A stretch of DNA of 64,000 nucleotides, from NCBI RefSeq assembly GCF_001984175.1, contig NZ_MTQP01000068.1, positions 930,001-994,000 on the forward strand, given 5' to 3'. The notes beneath the pieces are model-generated. The model worked only from the letters and a program-made list of their open reading frames with translations. It had not been told where the DNA came from and searched no databases. Every line of letters starts with the position of its first letter. Position 1 is the first letter of the stretch. Shown here piece after piece: positions 56,045 to 64,000 of the stretch. The translations under genes and the position numbers were made by a program. This stretch comes from Saccharothrix sp. ALI-22-I (GTDB lineage Bacteria; Actinomycetota; Actinomycetes; Mycobacteriales; Pseudonocardiaceae).

Positions 56045-56177
56045 GCGCTGAGCTCCTCGGGTGAAGATCGTTACGACTGAATGGACCATGGGGTTAGTTC
56101 TACCGACGGTTACGTCAGTCACCCAAGGGGATTACTCAGTGTCAGGTCCACCGGTGCGGTGGAGTACCCGGAAACGC

Positions 56178-56211
56178 CGAGGGGCACCCCACCGTGGCGG
56201 GGTGCCCCTCG
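56178..56211 (-). terminator. 13-bp hairpin after the aminotransferase gene
   Basis: CGAGGGGCACCCC pairs perfectly with GGGGTGCCCCTCG (8-base loop), just downstream of the stop of the minus-strand gene at 56240. Confidence 0.8.
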
Positions 56212-56239
56212 GGCCGGACAAGAACGGGTCGCTCCGGGC

Positions 56240-57481
56240 CTACTTCACCTCGGCCAGCAGCTCGGCCATCCGGGTCACACCGGTCTTCAGGTCGTCGTCG
56301 CCCAACGCGTAGGACAGCCGCAGGTAGCCGGGCGTGCCGAACGCCTCACCGGGCACCACGGCCACCTCGGCGTGCTCCAGGATCAGCGCCGCCAGCTGCA
56401 CCGTGTCGGTGATCTTCGCGCCGCGCAGCTCCTTGCCGATCAACGCCTTCACCGACGGGTACACGTAGAACGCGCCCCTCGGGGTCGGGCACTCCACGCC
56501 GTCGATCGCGGACAGCAGGTCCACGATCGTGCGCCGGCGCCGGTCGAACGCCTCGCGCATCTCGTGCGCCGCGTCCAACGGCCCGGACACGGCCTCCAGC
56601 GCGGCCCGCTGGGACACGTTGGCCACGTTCGAGGTCAGGTGCGACTGGAGGTTCGCGGCGGCCTTCACCACGTCCGTCGGGCCGATCAGCCAGCCGACCC
56701 GCCACCCAGTCATCGCGTACGTCTTCGCCACGCCGTTGAGCACGATCGTCCGGTCGGCCATCGCGGGCACGGCCACCGGCAGCGACACCGACTCGGCGCC
56801 GTCGTACAGCAGGTGCTCGTAGATCTCGTCGGTGATCACCCACAGGCCGTGCTCCAGCGCCCACTCGCCGATCGCGGTGATCTGCTCACGGGTGTAGACC
56901 GAGCCGGTCGGGTTGGACGGCGAGCACAGCAGCAGCACCTTGGTCTTCGGCGTGCGCGCCGCCTCCAGCTGCTCCACCGTGACCAGGTAGTCGGTCGACT
57001 CGTCCGCGGTGACCTGCACCGGGACGCCGCCCGCCAGCGTGATCGCCTCGGGGTAGGTGGTCCAGTACGGCGCGGGCAGCAGGACCTCGTCGCCCGGGTC
57101 CACGACCGTTGCGAACGCCTGGTAGACGGCCTGCTTGCCGCCGTTGGTGATCAGCACCTGCGCGGCGGTCACCTCGTAGCCCGAGTCGCGCTTGGTCTTC
57201 GCGGCTACGGCTTCCCGCAGCTCCGGCAGGCCGGCGGCGGGCGTGTAGCGGTGGTTGCGCGGGTCGGCGCACGCGGCCTGAGCTGCGGCTACGATGGCAT
57301 CAGGGGTGGGGAAGTCAGGCTCGCCCGCACCGAAGCCGATCACCGGTCGTCCCGCCGCCTTCAGCGCCTTCGCCTTCGCGTCGACCGCGAGGGTGGCGGA
57401 CTCGGCGATGCCGCCGATCCGCTTGGAGATGCGCGGGTGCTCGGAGGTACTGGTCCCGGTGGTCGTCTCAGGCGTGCCCAT
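56240..57481 (-). CDS. aspC: aspartate aminotransferase (class I, PLP)
   Basis: The 413-residue protein is a fold-type I aminotransferase of the Ib group. It shows [45 protein letters not shown] and the PLP lysine in [16 protein letters not shown], and the substrate Arg in GYLRLSYAL. It converts aspartate and 2-oxoglutarate to oxaloacetate and glutamate; some Ib enzymes act on prephenate instead. The start ATG at 57481 is followed by a short Thr/Ser-rich lead. It lies opposite to the flanking genes. Confidence 0.9.
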   Translation of the reverse strand: MGTPETTTGTSTSEHPRISKRIGGIAESATLAVDAKAKALKAAGRPVIGFGAGEPDFPTPDAIVAAAQAACADPRNHRYTPAAGLPELREAVAAKTKRDSGYEVTAAQVLITNGGKQAVYQAFATVVDPGDEVLLPAPYWTTYPEAITLAGGVPVQVTADESTDYLVTVEQLEAARTPKTKVLLLCSPSNPTGSVYTREQITAIGEWALEHGLWVITDEIYEHLLYDGAESVSLPVAVPAMADRTIVLNGVAKTYAMTGWRVGWLIGPTDVVKAAANLQSHLTSNVANVSQRAALEAVSGPLDAAHEMREAFDRRRRTIVDLLSAIDGVECPTPRGAFYVYPSVKALIGKELRGAKITDTVQLAALILEHAEVAVVPGEAFGTPGYLRLSYALGDDDLKTGVTRMAELLAEVK

Positions 57482-57669
57482 GGCTCCAATCGTGGCAGAT
57501 CGCACAACCGGGTCGGCCGCCGGCACCCCCTCTGACCGGGCCAGTTGGAAACGCGGCCACATGGTGCCGTATGCTTTTGCTCTCGGAGCGTCCAGTCGCT
57601 GCCTCACGGGCCACGTGAGGAGGGTGCGGGGCGTCTCCAGCCAGGGGGTTCCGGGAACCGGGGCCTCAA

Positions 57670-57742
<73 letters not shown>

Positions 57743-57773
57743 CGTCGAAGCGCGATGGTGAGCGGAGGACGGC

Positions 57774-58175
57774 ATGAGCGAGGGCCGCGAGCAGGACCAG
57801 CCGGACGAGCGCGAGAGCGCGTCCCGGCCGGTTACCGCCGCAGCGCGGCGCGAGCGCCGTGGTTCCGCACGGCCGGCGGGCCGCAAGGACGCCGAGGCGA
57901 AGAAGTCGGCCGAGGCCGACTCCGACGCCGAGGAGACCAAGAAGGGTCGTCCCACGCGCTCGCGGACGGATTCGGAGAAGCGGGTCGGTTTCTTCGCCCG
58001 GATCGTCCGGTACGTCCGTGAGGTGGTCAGCGAGCTGCGGAAGGTCATCTGGCCGACCCGCAAGCAGATGATCACCTATACCGGAGTCGTGTTGGTCTTC
58101 GTGGCCTTCATGGTGGCGTTGGTGTTCGGCCTGGATTCGGCCTTCGCCTGGGGCATGTTCAGGGTGTTCGGCTGA
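57774..58175 (+). CDS. secE: preprotein translocase subunit SecE
   Basis: SecE (133 residues) has a long charged N-terminal extension of about 70 residues rich in Arg, Glu and Ala, then the conserved [20 protein letters not shown] and a single membrane helix [20 protein letters not shown]. The extension is usual in actinobacteria. It stabilises SecY in the translocon. ATG 57774, 31 bp after tRNA-Trp. Confidence 0.96.
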   Translation: MSEGREQDQPDERESASRPVTAAARRERRGSARPAGRKDAEAKKSAEADSDAEETKKGRPTRSRTDSEKRVGFFARIVRYVREVVSELRKVIWPTRKQMITYTGVVLVFVAFMVALVFGLDSAFAWGMFRVFG

Positions 58176-58222
58176 GCCGATCACCTCGCTGCCCCGGGTG
58201 GCGGCGGACATGTGATGCATGA

Positions 58223-59098
<876 letters not shown>

Positions 59099-59204
59099 CC
59101 AGGACAACACAATCTCCGGTGCCCTTCTGGACGGACGGGCGTCGGCAGCCACGCCGCGGCTGGCAGGGCCGCGCGCGGACACCGCAATAACAGGAAGCAT
59201 TGAC

Positions 59205-59639
59205 ATGCCACCCAAGAAGAAGAAGCTCGCAGCGGTCATCAAGCTGCAGATCAAGGCCGGGGCCGCGAACCCCGCGCCGCCCGTCGGCCCCGCGCTGGGT
59301 CAGCACGGCGTCAACATCATGGAGTTCTGCAAGCAGTACAACGCCGCGACCGAGTCGCAGCGCGGCACCGTGGTGCCGGTCGAGATCTCCGTGTACGAAG
59401 ACCGTTCGTTCGACTTCAAGCTCAAGACCCCGCCCGCCGCGAAGCTGCTGCTCAAGGCCGCCGGTGTGGAGAAGGGCTCGGGCGAGCCGCACCGCCTCAA
59501 GGTCGCCAAGGTGACCATGGAGCAGGTGCGCGAGATCGCCGCGAACAAGATGGTCGACCTCAACGCGAACAACGTGGACCAGGCGGCGAAGATCATCGCT
59601 GGCACCGCGCGTTCCATGGGCATCACCGTCGAAGGCTGA
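59205..59639 (+). CDS. rplK: 50S ribosomal protein L11
   Basis: L11 (144 residues) shows the conserved [30 protein letters not shown] with the proline pair, and the rRNA-binding C-terminal domain. It forms the GTPase-associated centre with L10-L7/L12 and is the thiostrepton site. ATG behind an AGGAAG site; forms a transcription unit with rplA. Confidence 0.97.
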
Positions 59640-59717
59640 CCTTTCTCTCTCTCGTAGTTCGTGGGAGAGCCACGCGCTGGCTCGTCACCACAACTGATCC
59701 ACTTTAAGGACAGAAGC

Positions 59718-60434
59718 ATGAAGCGCAGCAAGGCGTACAAGAACGCTGCTGAGCTGGTTGACCGGGAGCGGCTCTACTCGCCGCTGGAGGCCACCAAGCT
59801 CGCCAAGGAAACGTCCAAGGTGAAGCTGGACGCGACCGTCGAGGTCGCGATCCGGCTCGGCGTCGACCCTCGTAAGGCCGACCAGATGGTCCGCGGCACC
59901 GTGAACCTGCCGCACGGTACGGGCAAGACCGCCCGCGTGATCGTCTTCGCCACCGGTGACAAGGCCGCCGAGGCCGAGGCCGCCGGTGCGGACGCGGTCG
60001 GCTCCGAGGACCTGATCGAGCGCATCCAGGGTGGCTGGCTCGATTTCGACGCCGCGATCGCCACGCCCGACCAGATGGCCAAGGTCGGTCGCATCGCCCG
60101 CATCCTGGGCCCGCGTGGCCTGATGCCGAACCCGAAGACGGGCACCGTGACGCCCGACGTCACGAAGGCCATCACGGAGATCAAGGGCGGAAAGATCAAC
60201 TTCCGCGTCGACAAGCAGGCCAACCTGCACATCGTGATCGGCAAGGTGTCGTTCGACTCCGAGAAGCTGGTGGAGAACTACGCCGCCGCGCTCGACGAGA
60301 TCCTGCGCGCCAAGCCGTCCGCGGCGAAGGGCCGGTACCTGCGCAAGGTCACCGTCTCGACCACGATGGGCCCCGGCATCCCGGTCGACCCGAACCGGAC
60401 CCGGAACCTGCTGTCCGACGAGGCCACTGTCTGA
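59718..60434 (+). CDS. rplA: 50S ribosomal protein L1
   Basis: L1 (238 residues) with [34 protein letters not shown] (rRNA-binding core) and a conserved C-terminus. ATG 59718 is preferred to the longer frame because AAGGACAG precedes it and the length fits. In many bacteria L1 represses its own operon by binding the rplK leader; the leader here (59099-59204) is 106 bp. A 16-bp terminator follows. Confidence 0.97.
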   Translation: MKRSKAYKNAAELVDRERLYSPLEATKLAKETSKVKLDATVEVAIRLGVDPRKADQMVRGTVNLPHGTGKTARVIVFATGDKAAEAEAAGADAVGSEDLIERIQGGWLDFDAAIATPDQMAKVGRIARILGPRGLMPNPKTGTVTPDVTKAITEIKGGKINFRVDKQANLHIVIGKVSFDSEKLVENYAAALDEILRAKPSAAKGRYLRKVTVSTTMGPGIPVDPNRTRNLLSDEATV

Positions 60435-60470
60435 CGTCGGTTCGTCGTTCGAAGCATTTCGAAGCACGCT

Positions 60471-60507
60471 GAAAGGGCCCCTCGGCTTCCCGCCGAGGGG
60501 CCCTTTC
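60471..60507 (+). terminator. 16-bp terminator after rplA
   Basis: GAAAGGGCCCCTCGGC pairs perfectly with GCCGAGGGGCCCTTTC around TTCCC, followed by GTTGT. It ends the rplK-rplA unit and also faces the converging gene at 60535. Confidence 0.9.
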
Positions 60508-60534
60508 GTTGTCACGGTTGGTCGTCATGGCCCG

Positions 60535-61326
60535 TCATCGGCTGACGCAGTCCGCGGGCTCGGCCTCGTAGCCGGTGATCGCCCAACCCGAGCTGGGCTG
60601 CTTGGTGAGCACGAACTTGCCCAGCTTCGGGCCGTTGCGCACGGTCAGCGCACAGGAACTGACCTCGACCGAACCGGACGCGGGCGGGCTGATCATGGTG
60701 GCCGGGAAGACGAGCTGGCGGTAGGTCGTCACGTCGGTGACCTGGGTCTTCAGCTTCGCCACCGCGGCCTGGCAGTCGGCCGCGCCGAAGGCCTCCGCAA
60801 ACGCTTTCTTCGGCCCGTCGTCCTTGAAGTACAGGCACGCCCGGTCCCCGTCACCGGTGCCGACGTGCTTGTAGAACTGGCCGATCGTGCCGTTGCTGCC
60901 GTACGGGGTCGGCGGCGCGATCACGTTGTTCTCCACGCCGCCGCTGTCGACCGCGATGCTGCCGGGGTCGTCGCCGCCGAAGTACTGGTTGTAGAAGTAG
61001 GACGCGATCAGCAGCGCGACGACCAGGTACACCAGGCGCCGGAAGAGCTTGCTGCCCAGCAGGATCTTCCACAGCGGCTTGCGCGACGGGCGGGCCGGTG
61101 GTGGCGCGGCGGGCGGGACGCCGGGCGGGAGACCAGGGGGGACTGCGCCGGGAGGCAGGGCCGGCGGGCCACCGGACGGTGCGCCGGGGGGCAGGGCCGG
61201 GAGGCCGGTGCCCTGGTTCTGCTGGAAGCGCTGGAACTCCTGGAACCGTTGGAACTCCTGGAACTGCCGGAGCTGTTCCGGGTCGATGTCCGGTGGCGGC
61301 GGGTTCCTCGGGGGCTCTTCGGTCAC
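60535..61326 (-). CDS. membrane protein with glutamine/phenylalanine repeats and proline-rich linker, unknown
   Basis: The 263-residue product begins with an acidic/proline lead, a repeat QFQEFQRFQEFQRFQQNQ (about residues 21-38), a proline/glycine-rich segment (40-80), one membrane helix (RRLVYLVVALLIASYFY, about 95-113) and an outer domain of 150 residues with four Cys. The outer fold resembles small secreted actinobacterial domains (NTF2-like: FYKHVGTGDGDRACLYF). Function unknown. GTG start. It is inserted between rplA and rplJ on the opposite strand. Confidence 0.7.
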   Translation of the reverse strand: MTEEPPRNPPPPDIDPEQLRQFQEFQRFQEFQRFQQNQGTGLPALPPGAPSGGPPALPPGAVPPGLPPGVPPAAPPPARPSRKPLWKILLGSKLFRRLVYLVVALLIASYFYNQYFGGDDPGSIAVDSGGVENNVIAPPTPYGSNGTIGQFYKHVGTGDGDRACLYFKDDGPKKAFAEAFGAADCQAAVAKLKTQVTDVTTYRQLVFPATMISPPASGSVEVSSCALTVRNGPKLGKFVLTKQPSSGWAITGYEAEPADCVSR

Positions 61327-61429
61327 GGGTCACATCATGCCGATTTGGAGCCGCGAGGACACGTCCCGTACTCTGGACAACGGTTCACCAAAGACCGCTG
61401 GTTGTCCTAGTTGACATAGGACCGAAGGA

Positions 61430-61527
61430 CCCGCGAAGCGGGCGGCCCGCGCAGGAGAACGAGGAAGACCCGGTGTGTTCGCACGCCCGTCACGCCCCGT
61501 GCTGCTGCGCAGGGGCGTTTTTGTTTT
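61430..61527 (+). promoter_or_regulatory. L10 leader with intrinsic attenuator
   Basis: Upstream of rplJ the sequence CGCAGGAGAACGAGGAAGACC (split: CGCAGGAGAACG, AGGAAGACC, 61460-61480) matches the conserved L10 leader. A terminator follows: ACGCCCC (61492-61498) with GGGGCGT (61512-61518) and TTTTTGTTTT. Excess L10-L7/L12 complex is known to bind such leaders and reduce expression. TTGACA at 61411-61416 may be a -35 element, but its -10 is not clear. Confidence 0.8.
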
Positions 61528-61581
61528 GCGCGGCCCTCTCGGCTCGACCGGTGCGTCACTTAGCCCAGAGAGGAGGCGATC

Positions 61582-62139
61582 ATGGCGAAGCCCAGCAAGG
61601 TTTCGGCCGTCGCCGAGCTCACGGACAAGTTCCGTGGAAGCTCGGCCGCTGTCGTGACCGAGTACCGCGGCCTCTCCATGGCGCAGCTCACCACGCTGCG
61701 TCGCGCTCTCGGCGCGGGCACCACGTACACCGTTGCGAAGAACACGCTGGTCAAGCGTGCCGCTGAGGACGCAGGCGTCCAGGGCCTCGAAGCCCTGCTC
61801 GTCGGCCCGACCGCCATCGCTTTTGTCGAAGGCGAGCCGGTCGACGCGGCGAAGGCCCTGCGCGACTTCGCGAAGGACAACAAGGCCCTGGTCATCAAGG
61901 GCGGCTACATGGATGGCCGTCCCCTCTCGGTCGAAGAGGTCTCCGCGATCGCGGACCTGGAGACCCGTGAGGTGCTGCTCGCCAAGCTGGCGGGCGCGAT
62001 GAAGGGCAATCTGGCCAAGGCCGCGGGTCTGTTCAACGCCCCGGCTTCCCAGGTCGCTCGCCTGGCTGCTGCCCTGGTGGAGAAGAAGGCCGCGGAGGCG
62101 CCTGCCGCCGCCGAGGCCGAAGCTCCCGCCGAAAGCTGA
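61582..62139 (+). CDS. rplJ: 50S ribosomal protein L10
   Basis: L10 (185 residues) with [20 protein letters not shown] and the C-terminal L7/L12-binding helix. ATG behind AGAGGAGG. It anchors the L7/L12 dimers and, with them, controls its own operon through the leader upstream. Ends with an Ala/Glu-rich tail. Confidence 0.97.
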   Translation: MAKPSKVSAVAELTDKFRGSSAAVVTEYRGLSMAQLTTLRRALGAGTTYTVAKNTLVKRAAEDAGVQGLEALLVGPTAIAFVEGEPVDAAKALRDFAKDNKALVIKGGYMDGRPLSVEEVSAIADLETREVLLAKLAGAMKGNLAKAAGLFNAPASQVARLAAALVEKKAAEAPAAAEAEAPAES

Positions 62140-62203
62140 TCACACACCCAGACACTCCGCGTCCCGGCCGCAGTTCGGGCGTTGAAAAGAAAGGACCGCC
62201 ATC

Positions 62204-62590
62204 ATGGCGAAGCTCAGCACCGACGAGCTGCTCGACGCGTTCAAGGAGATGACCCTCCTGGAGCTGTCGGCCTTCGTGAAGCAGTTCGAGGAGACCTTCG
62301 AGGTCACCGCCGCCGCGCCGGTCGCCGTTGCCGCTGCCGGCCCGGCCGCCGCTGCCGCTCCCGCCGAGGAGGAGAAGGACGAGTTCACCGTCGTCCTCGA
62401 GGGCGCCGGCGAGAAGAAGATCCAGGTCATCAAGGTCGTCCGCGAGGTCGTCTCGGGCCTGGGCCTGAAGGAGGCCAAGGAGCTCGTCGAGTCCGCTCCG
62501 AAGGCGATCCTGGAGAACGTGGCGAAGGACGTCGCCGACGCCGCCAAGGAGAAGCTCGAGGCTGCCGGCGCCAAGATCTCGCTCAAGTGA
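62204..62590 (+). CDS. rplL: 50S ribosomal protein L7/L12
   Basis: L7/L12 (128 residues) with the N-terminal dimer domain ([19 protein letters not shown]), an Ala/Pro-rich hinge and the C-terminal factor-binding domain ([26 protein letters not shown]). ATG behind AGAAAGGA. Present in several copies per ribosome; co-transcribed with rplJ and followed by a terminator. Confidence 0.98.
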   Translation: MAKLSTDELLDAFKEMTLLELSAFVKQFEETFEVTAAAPVAVAAAGPAAAAAPAEEEKDEFTVVLEGAGEKKIQVIKVVREVVSGLGLKEAKELVESAPKAILENVAKDVADAAKEKLEAAGAKISLK

Positions 62591-62621
62591 TCTAGCGCTC
62601 CAAAGCTGCTCCACCGCTGCT

Positions 62622-62658
62622 ACGAGGGCGGGCACCCACACCGGGTGCCCGCCCTCGT
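62622..62658 (+). terminator. 16-bp perfect terminator after rplL
   Basis: ACGAGGGCGGGCACCC pairs perfectly with GGGTGCCCGCCCTCGT around ACACC. It closes the rplJL unit. The 236-bp gap to the next gene contains a leader inverted repeat GCGGCAGCA (62821) with TGCTGCCGC (62871). Confidence 0.9.
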
Positions 62659-62894
62659 GCTGTTCGGACCTCCCCGATTGGCGTTCGGGCGATATTGACC
62701 GGCCAGTAGGTAGTGGCCCACCATCTGCACCGGAGATCACCAGCGGGCCGGCGGGGTTGAGGAAGCTCACACCGTTACCCATCCGAGACCGCGTTAGCCC
62801 AACTGGTGAGTAACTACGACGCGGCAGCATCGTTGCACCGGTATGACGCGGCCCGGCCGGCGTCGGGCACTGCTGCCGCTGACCTGGAGGTGCG

Positions 62895-63980
62895 ATGGGC
62901 GTCGAGGTGGTCGTCGAAGGCCTGACCAAGTCCTTCGGCAAGCAGACCATCTGGCGGGACGTCACGCTCACCCTCCCGCCGGGCGAGGTCAGCGTGATGC
63001 TCGGACCGTCGGGCACGGGCAAGTCGGTCTTCCTGAAGTCCTTGGTTGGACTGCTGAAACCAGAGCACGGGAAGATCGTCATCAACGGCACGGACCTGGT
63101 CCGCTGCTCCGAGCACAAGCTCTACGAGATCCGGAAGCTGTTCGGCGTCCTGTTCCAGGACGGCGCGCTGTTCGGCTCGATGAACCTCTTCGACAACGTC
63201 GCCTTCCCGCTGCGCGAGCACACCCGCAAGACGGAGGCGGAAGTCCGGCGGATCGTGCTGGAGAAGATGGAGATGGTCGGGCTCGTCGGCGCGGAGAAGA
63301 AGCTCCCCGGCGAGATCTCCGGTGGTATGCGCAAGCGCGCCGGGCTGGCGCGGGCCCTGGTGCTGGACCCGGAGATCATCCTCTGCGACGAGCCGGACTC
63401 CGGCCTCGACCCGGTCCGCACCGCGTACCTGAGCCAGCTGCTCATCGACCTGAACTCGCAGATCGACGCCACGATCCTGATCGTCACGCACAACATCACC
63501 GTGGCCCGCACGGTCCCGGACAACCTCGGCATGTTGTTCCGCCGCGAACTGGTCATGTTCGGCCCTCGTGAGGTGTTGCTGACCAGCGACGAACCGGTGG
63601 TCGAGCAGTTCCTCAACGGCCGCCGCATCGGCCCGATCGGCATGTCGGAGGAGAAGGACCAGGCGACGATGGCCGCCGAGCTGGCGCACCGCGACGCGGG
63701 CCACTCGGACGGCTCACCGGACGAGGACATGCGCGGCGTGGTCCCGCAGCTCGAACCGACGCCCGGTCTGCCGCCGCGTGGCGCGGTGCGGCGCCGTAAG
63801 GACCGGGTGATGAGCATCCTGCACACGCTGCCGGTCGACGCGCAGCAGGGCATCATCGCCAGCCTCACCCCGGACGAGCAGCGCCACTACCAGGTGATGG
63901 TCGACGCCAACCAGACCAGCCCGTTGCCGACCAGCCCGTTGCCACCCAGCCCGTGGCCGCGGCAAGGGGGCGTGCTGTGA
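62895..63980 (+). CDS. mkl: Mkl/MlaF-type ABC transporter ATPase
   Basis: The 361-residue ATPase has Walker A GPSGTGKS (37-44), the signature ISGGMRKRAGLARAL and Walker B IILCDEPDSGLD, all of the MlaF/Mkl group that powers Mce lipid importers. M. tuberculosis mkl (Rv0655) also lies shortly after rplL. A C-terminal extension of about 90 residues ends in a Ser/Pro repeat (TSPLPTSPLPPSPWP) not needed for ATPase folding. ATG behind TGGAGG; the stop overlaps the next start (GTGA), which suggests an operon with permease genes. Confidence 0.93.
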   Translation: MGVEVVVEGLTKSFGKQTIWRDVTLTLPPGEVSVMLGPSGTGKSVFLKSLVGLLKPEHGKIVINGTDLVRCSEHKLYEIRKLFGVLFQDGALFGSMNLFDNVAFPLREHTRKTEAEVRRIVLEKMEMVGLVGAEKKLPGEISGGMRKRAGLARALVLDPEIILCDEPDSGLDPVRTAYLSQLLIDLNSQIDATILIVTHNITVARTVPDNLGMLFRRELVMFGPREVLLTSDEPVVEQFLNGRRIGPIGMSEEKDQATMAAELAHRDAGHSDGSPDEDMRGVVPQLEPTPGLPPRGAVRRRKDRVMSILHTLPVDAQQGIIASLTPDEQRHYQVMVDANQTSPLPTSPLPPSPWPRQGGVL

Positions 63981-64000
63981 GCGCACCGACGTCGTTCCCC
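63977..64000 (+). CDS. start of next gene, probably YrbE/MlaE-type permease (partial)
   Basis: GTG at 63977 overlaps the mkl stop and opens MSAPTSFP before the window ends. An YrbE permease would be usual after an Mkl ATPase. With eight codons the identity is inferred only from position. Confidence 0.4.

Overview
The window is high-GC actinobacterial chromosome. Mycothiol-type and mycobacterial-type gene neighbourhoods, a KorAB-type oxoglutarate:ferredoxin oxidoreductase, HadAB, a MmpS-like protein and an Mkl-type ATPase point to the Pseudonocardiales/Mycobacteriales side, most likely a Pseudonocardiaceae member (Saccharothrix/Lentzea/Actinosynnema type). The family assignment is an inference from gene content; no 16S gene is present.

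Layout. 1-14.4 kb: a menaquinone block (menD end, menF, a DUF3592 membrane protein, two GT4 glycosyltransferases of which the first is MgtA-like, menG, menJ) interrupted by a secreted M1 peptidase, a complete paaABCDE phenylacetyl-CoA epoxidase operon and an inositol-monophosphatase-like gene. 14.4-30.6 kb: a complete, tightly coupled nuoABCDEFGHIJKLMN operon (proton-pumping complex I) behind two palindromes that match the Rex redox-repressor operator. 30.6-35.2 kb: a long-chain polyprenyl diphosphate synthase, a RarD transporter and a large membrane-anchored acidic/proline-rich protein with a C-terminal sunset-like motif. 35.2-43.4 kb: korAB, a crotonase, an AsnC/Lrp regulator divergent from a dimethylargininase/arginine-dihydrolase-like enzyme, and several regulators. 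43.6-46.0 kb: an unusual mini-operon of second copies of NuoB, NuoC and NuoI, followed by an HtpX-like protease. 46.0-54.1 kb: rmlA, yajQ, tRNA-Tyr, an HNH nuclease, several small or unknown genes, a GNAT protein, a PhzF protein and a GGDEF/EAL protein. 54.1-64 kb: the translation/transcription block (tRNA-Thr, tRNA-Met, rpmG, hadAB, aspartate aminotransferase, tRNA-Trp, secE, nusG, rplK, rplA, L10 leader, rplJ, rplL) and an Mkl-type ABC ATPase with the first codons of the next gene.

How the genes work together. Menaquinone head-group synthesis (MenF, MenD), ring methylation (MenG), side-chain synthesis (polyprenyl diphosphate synthase), side-chain reduction (MenJ) and the enzyme that reduces menaquinone (complex I) sit in one 30-kb stretch. 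In M. tuberculosis the order menD-Rv0556-mgtA-menG-menJ-grcC1-htpX is known without nuo, so here nuo lies inside the menaquinone neighbourhood. A weaker Rex-like site in front of menJ, with the same promoter geometry as the nuo site, suggests shared NADH/NAD+ control.

The most unusual elements are (i) two copies of an inverted-array element made of 22-bp units flanking a conserved hairpin core (11991-12286 and 31582-31768), (ii) the NuoB2-C2-I2 cassette that lacks a NuoD partner, (iii) a candidate modification-dependent HNH nuclease next to tRNA-Tyr, and (iv) a 17-bp tandem duplication of a start codon that has uncoupled two glycosyltransferase genes.
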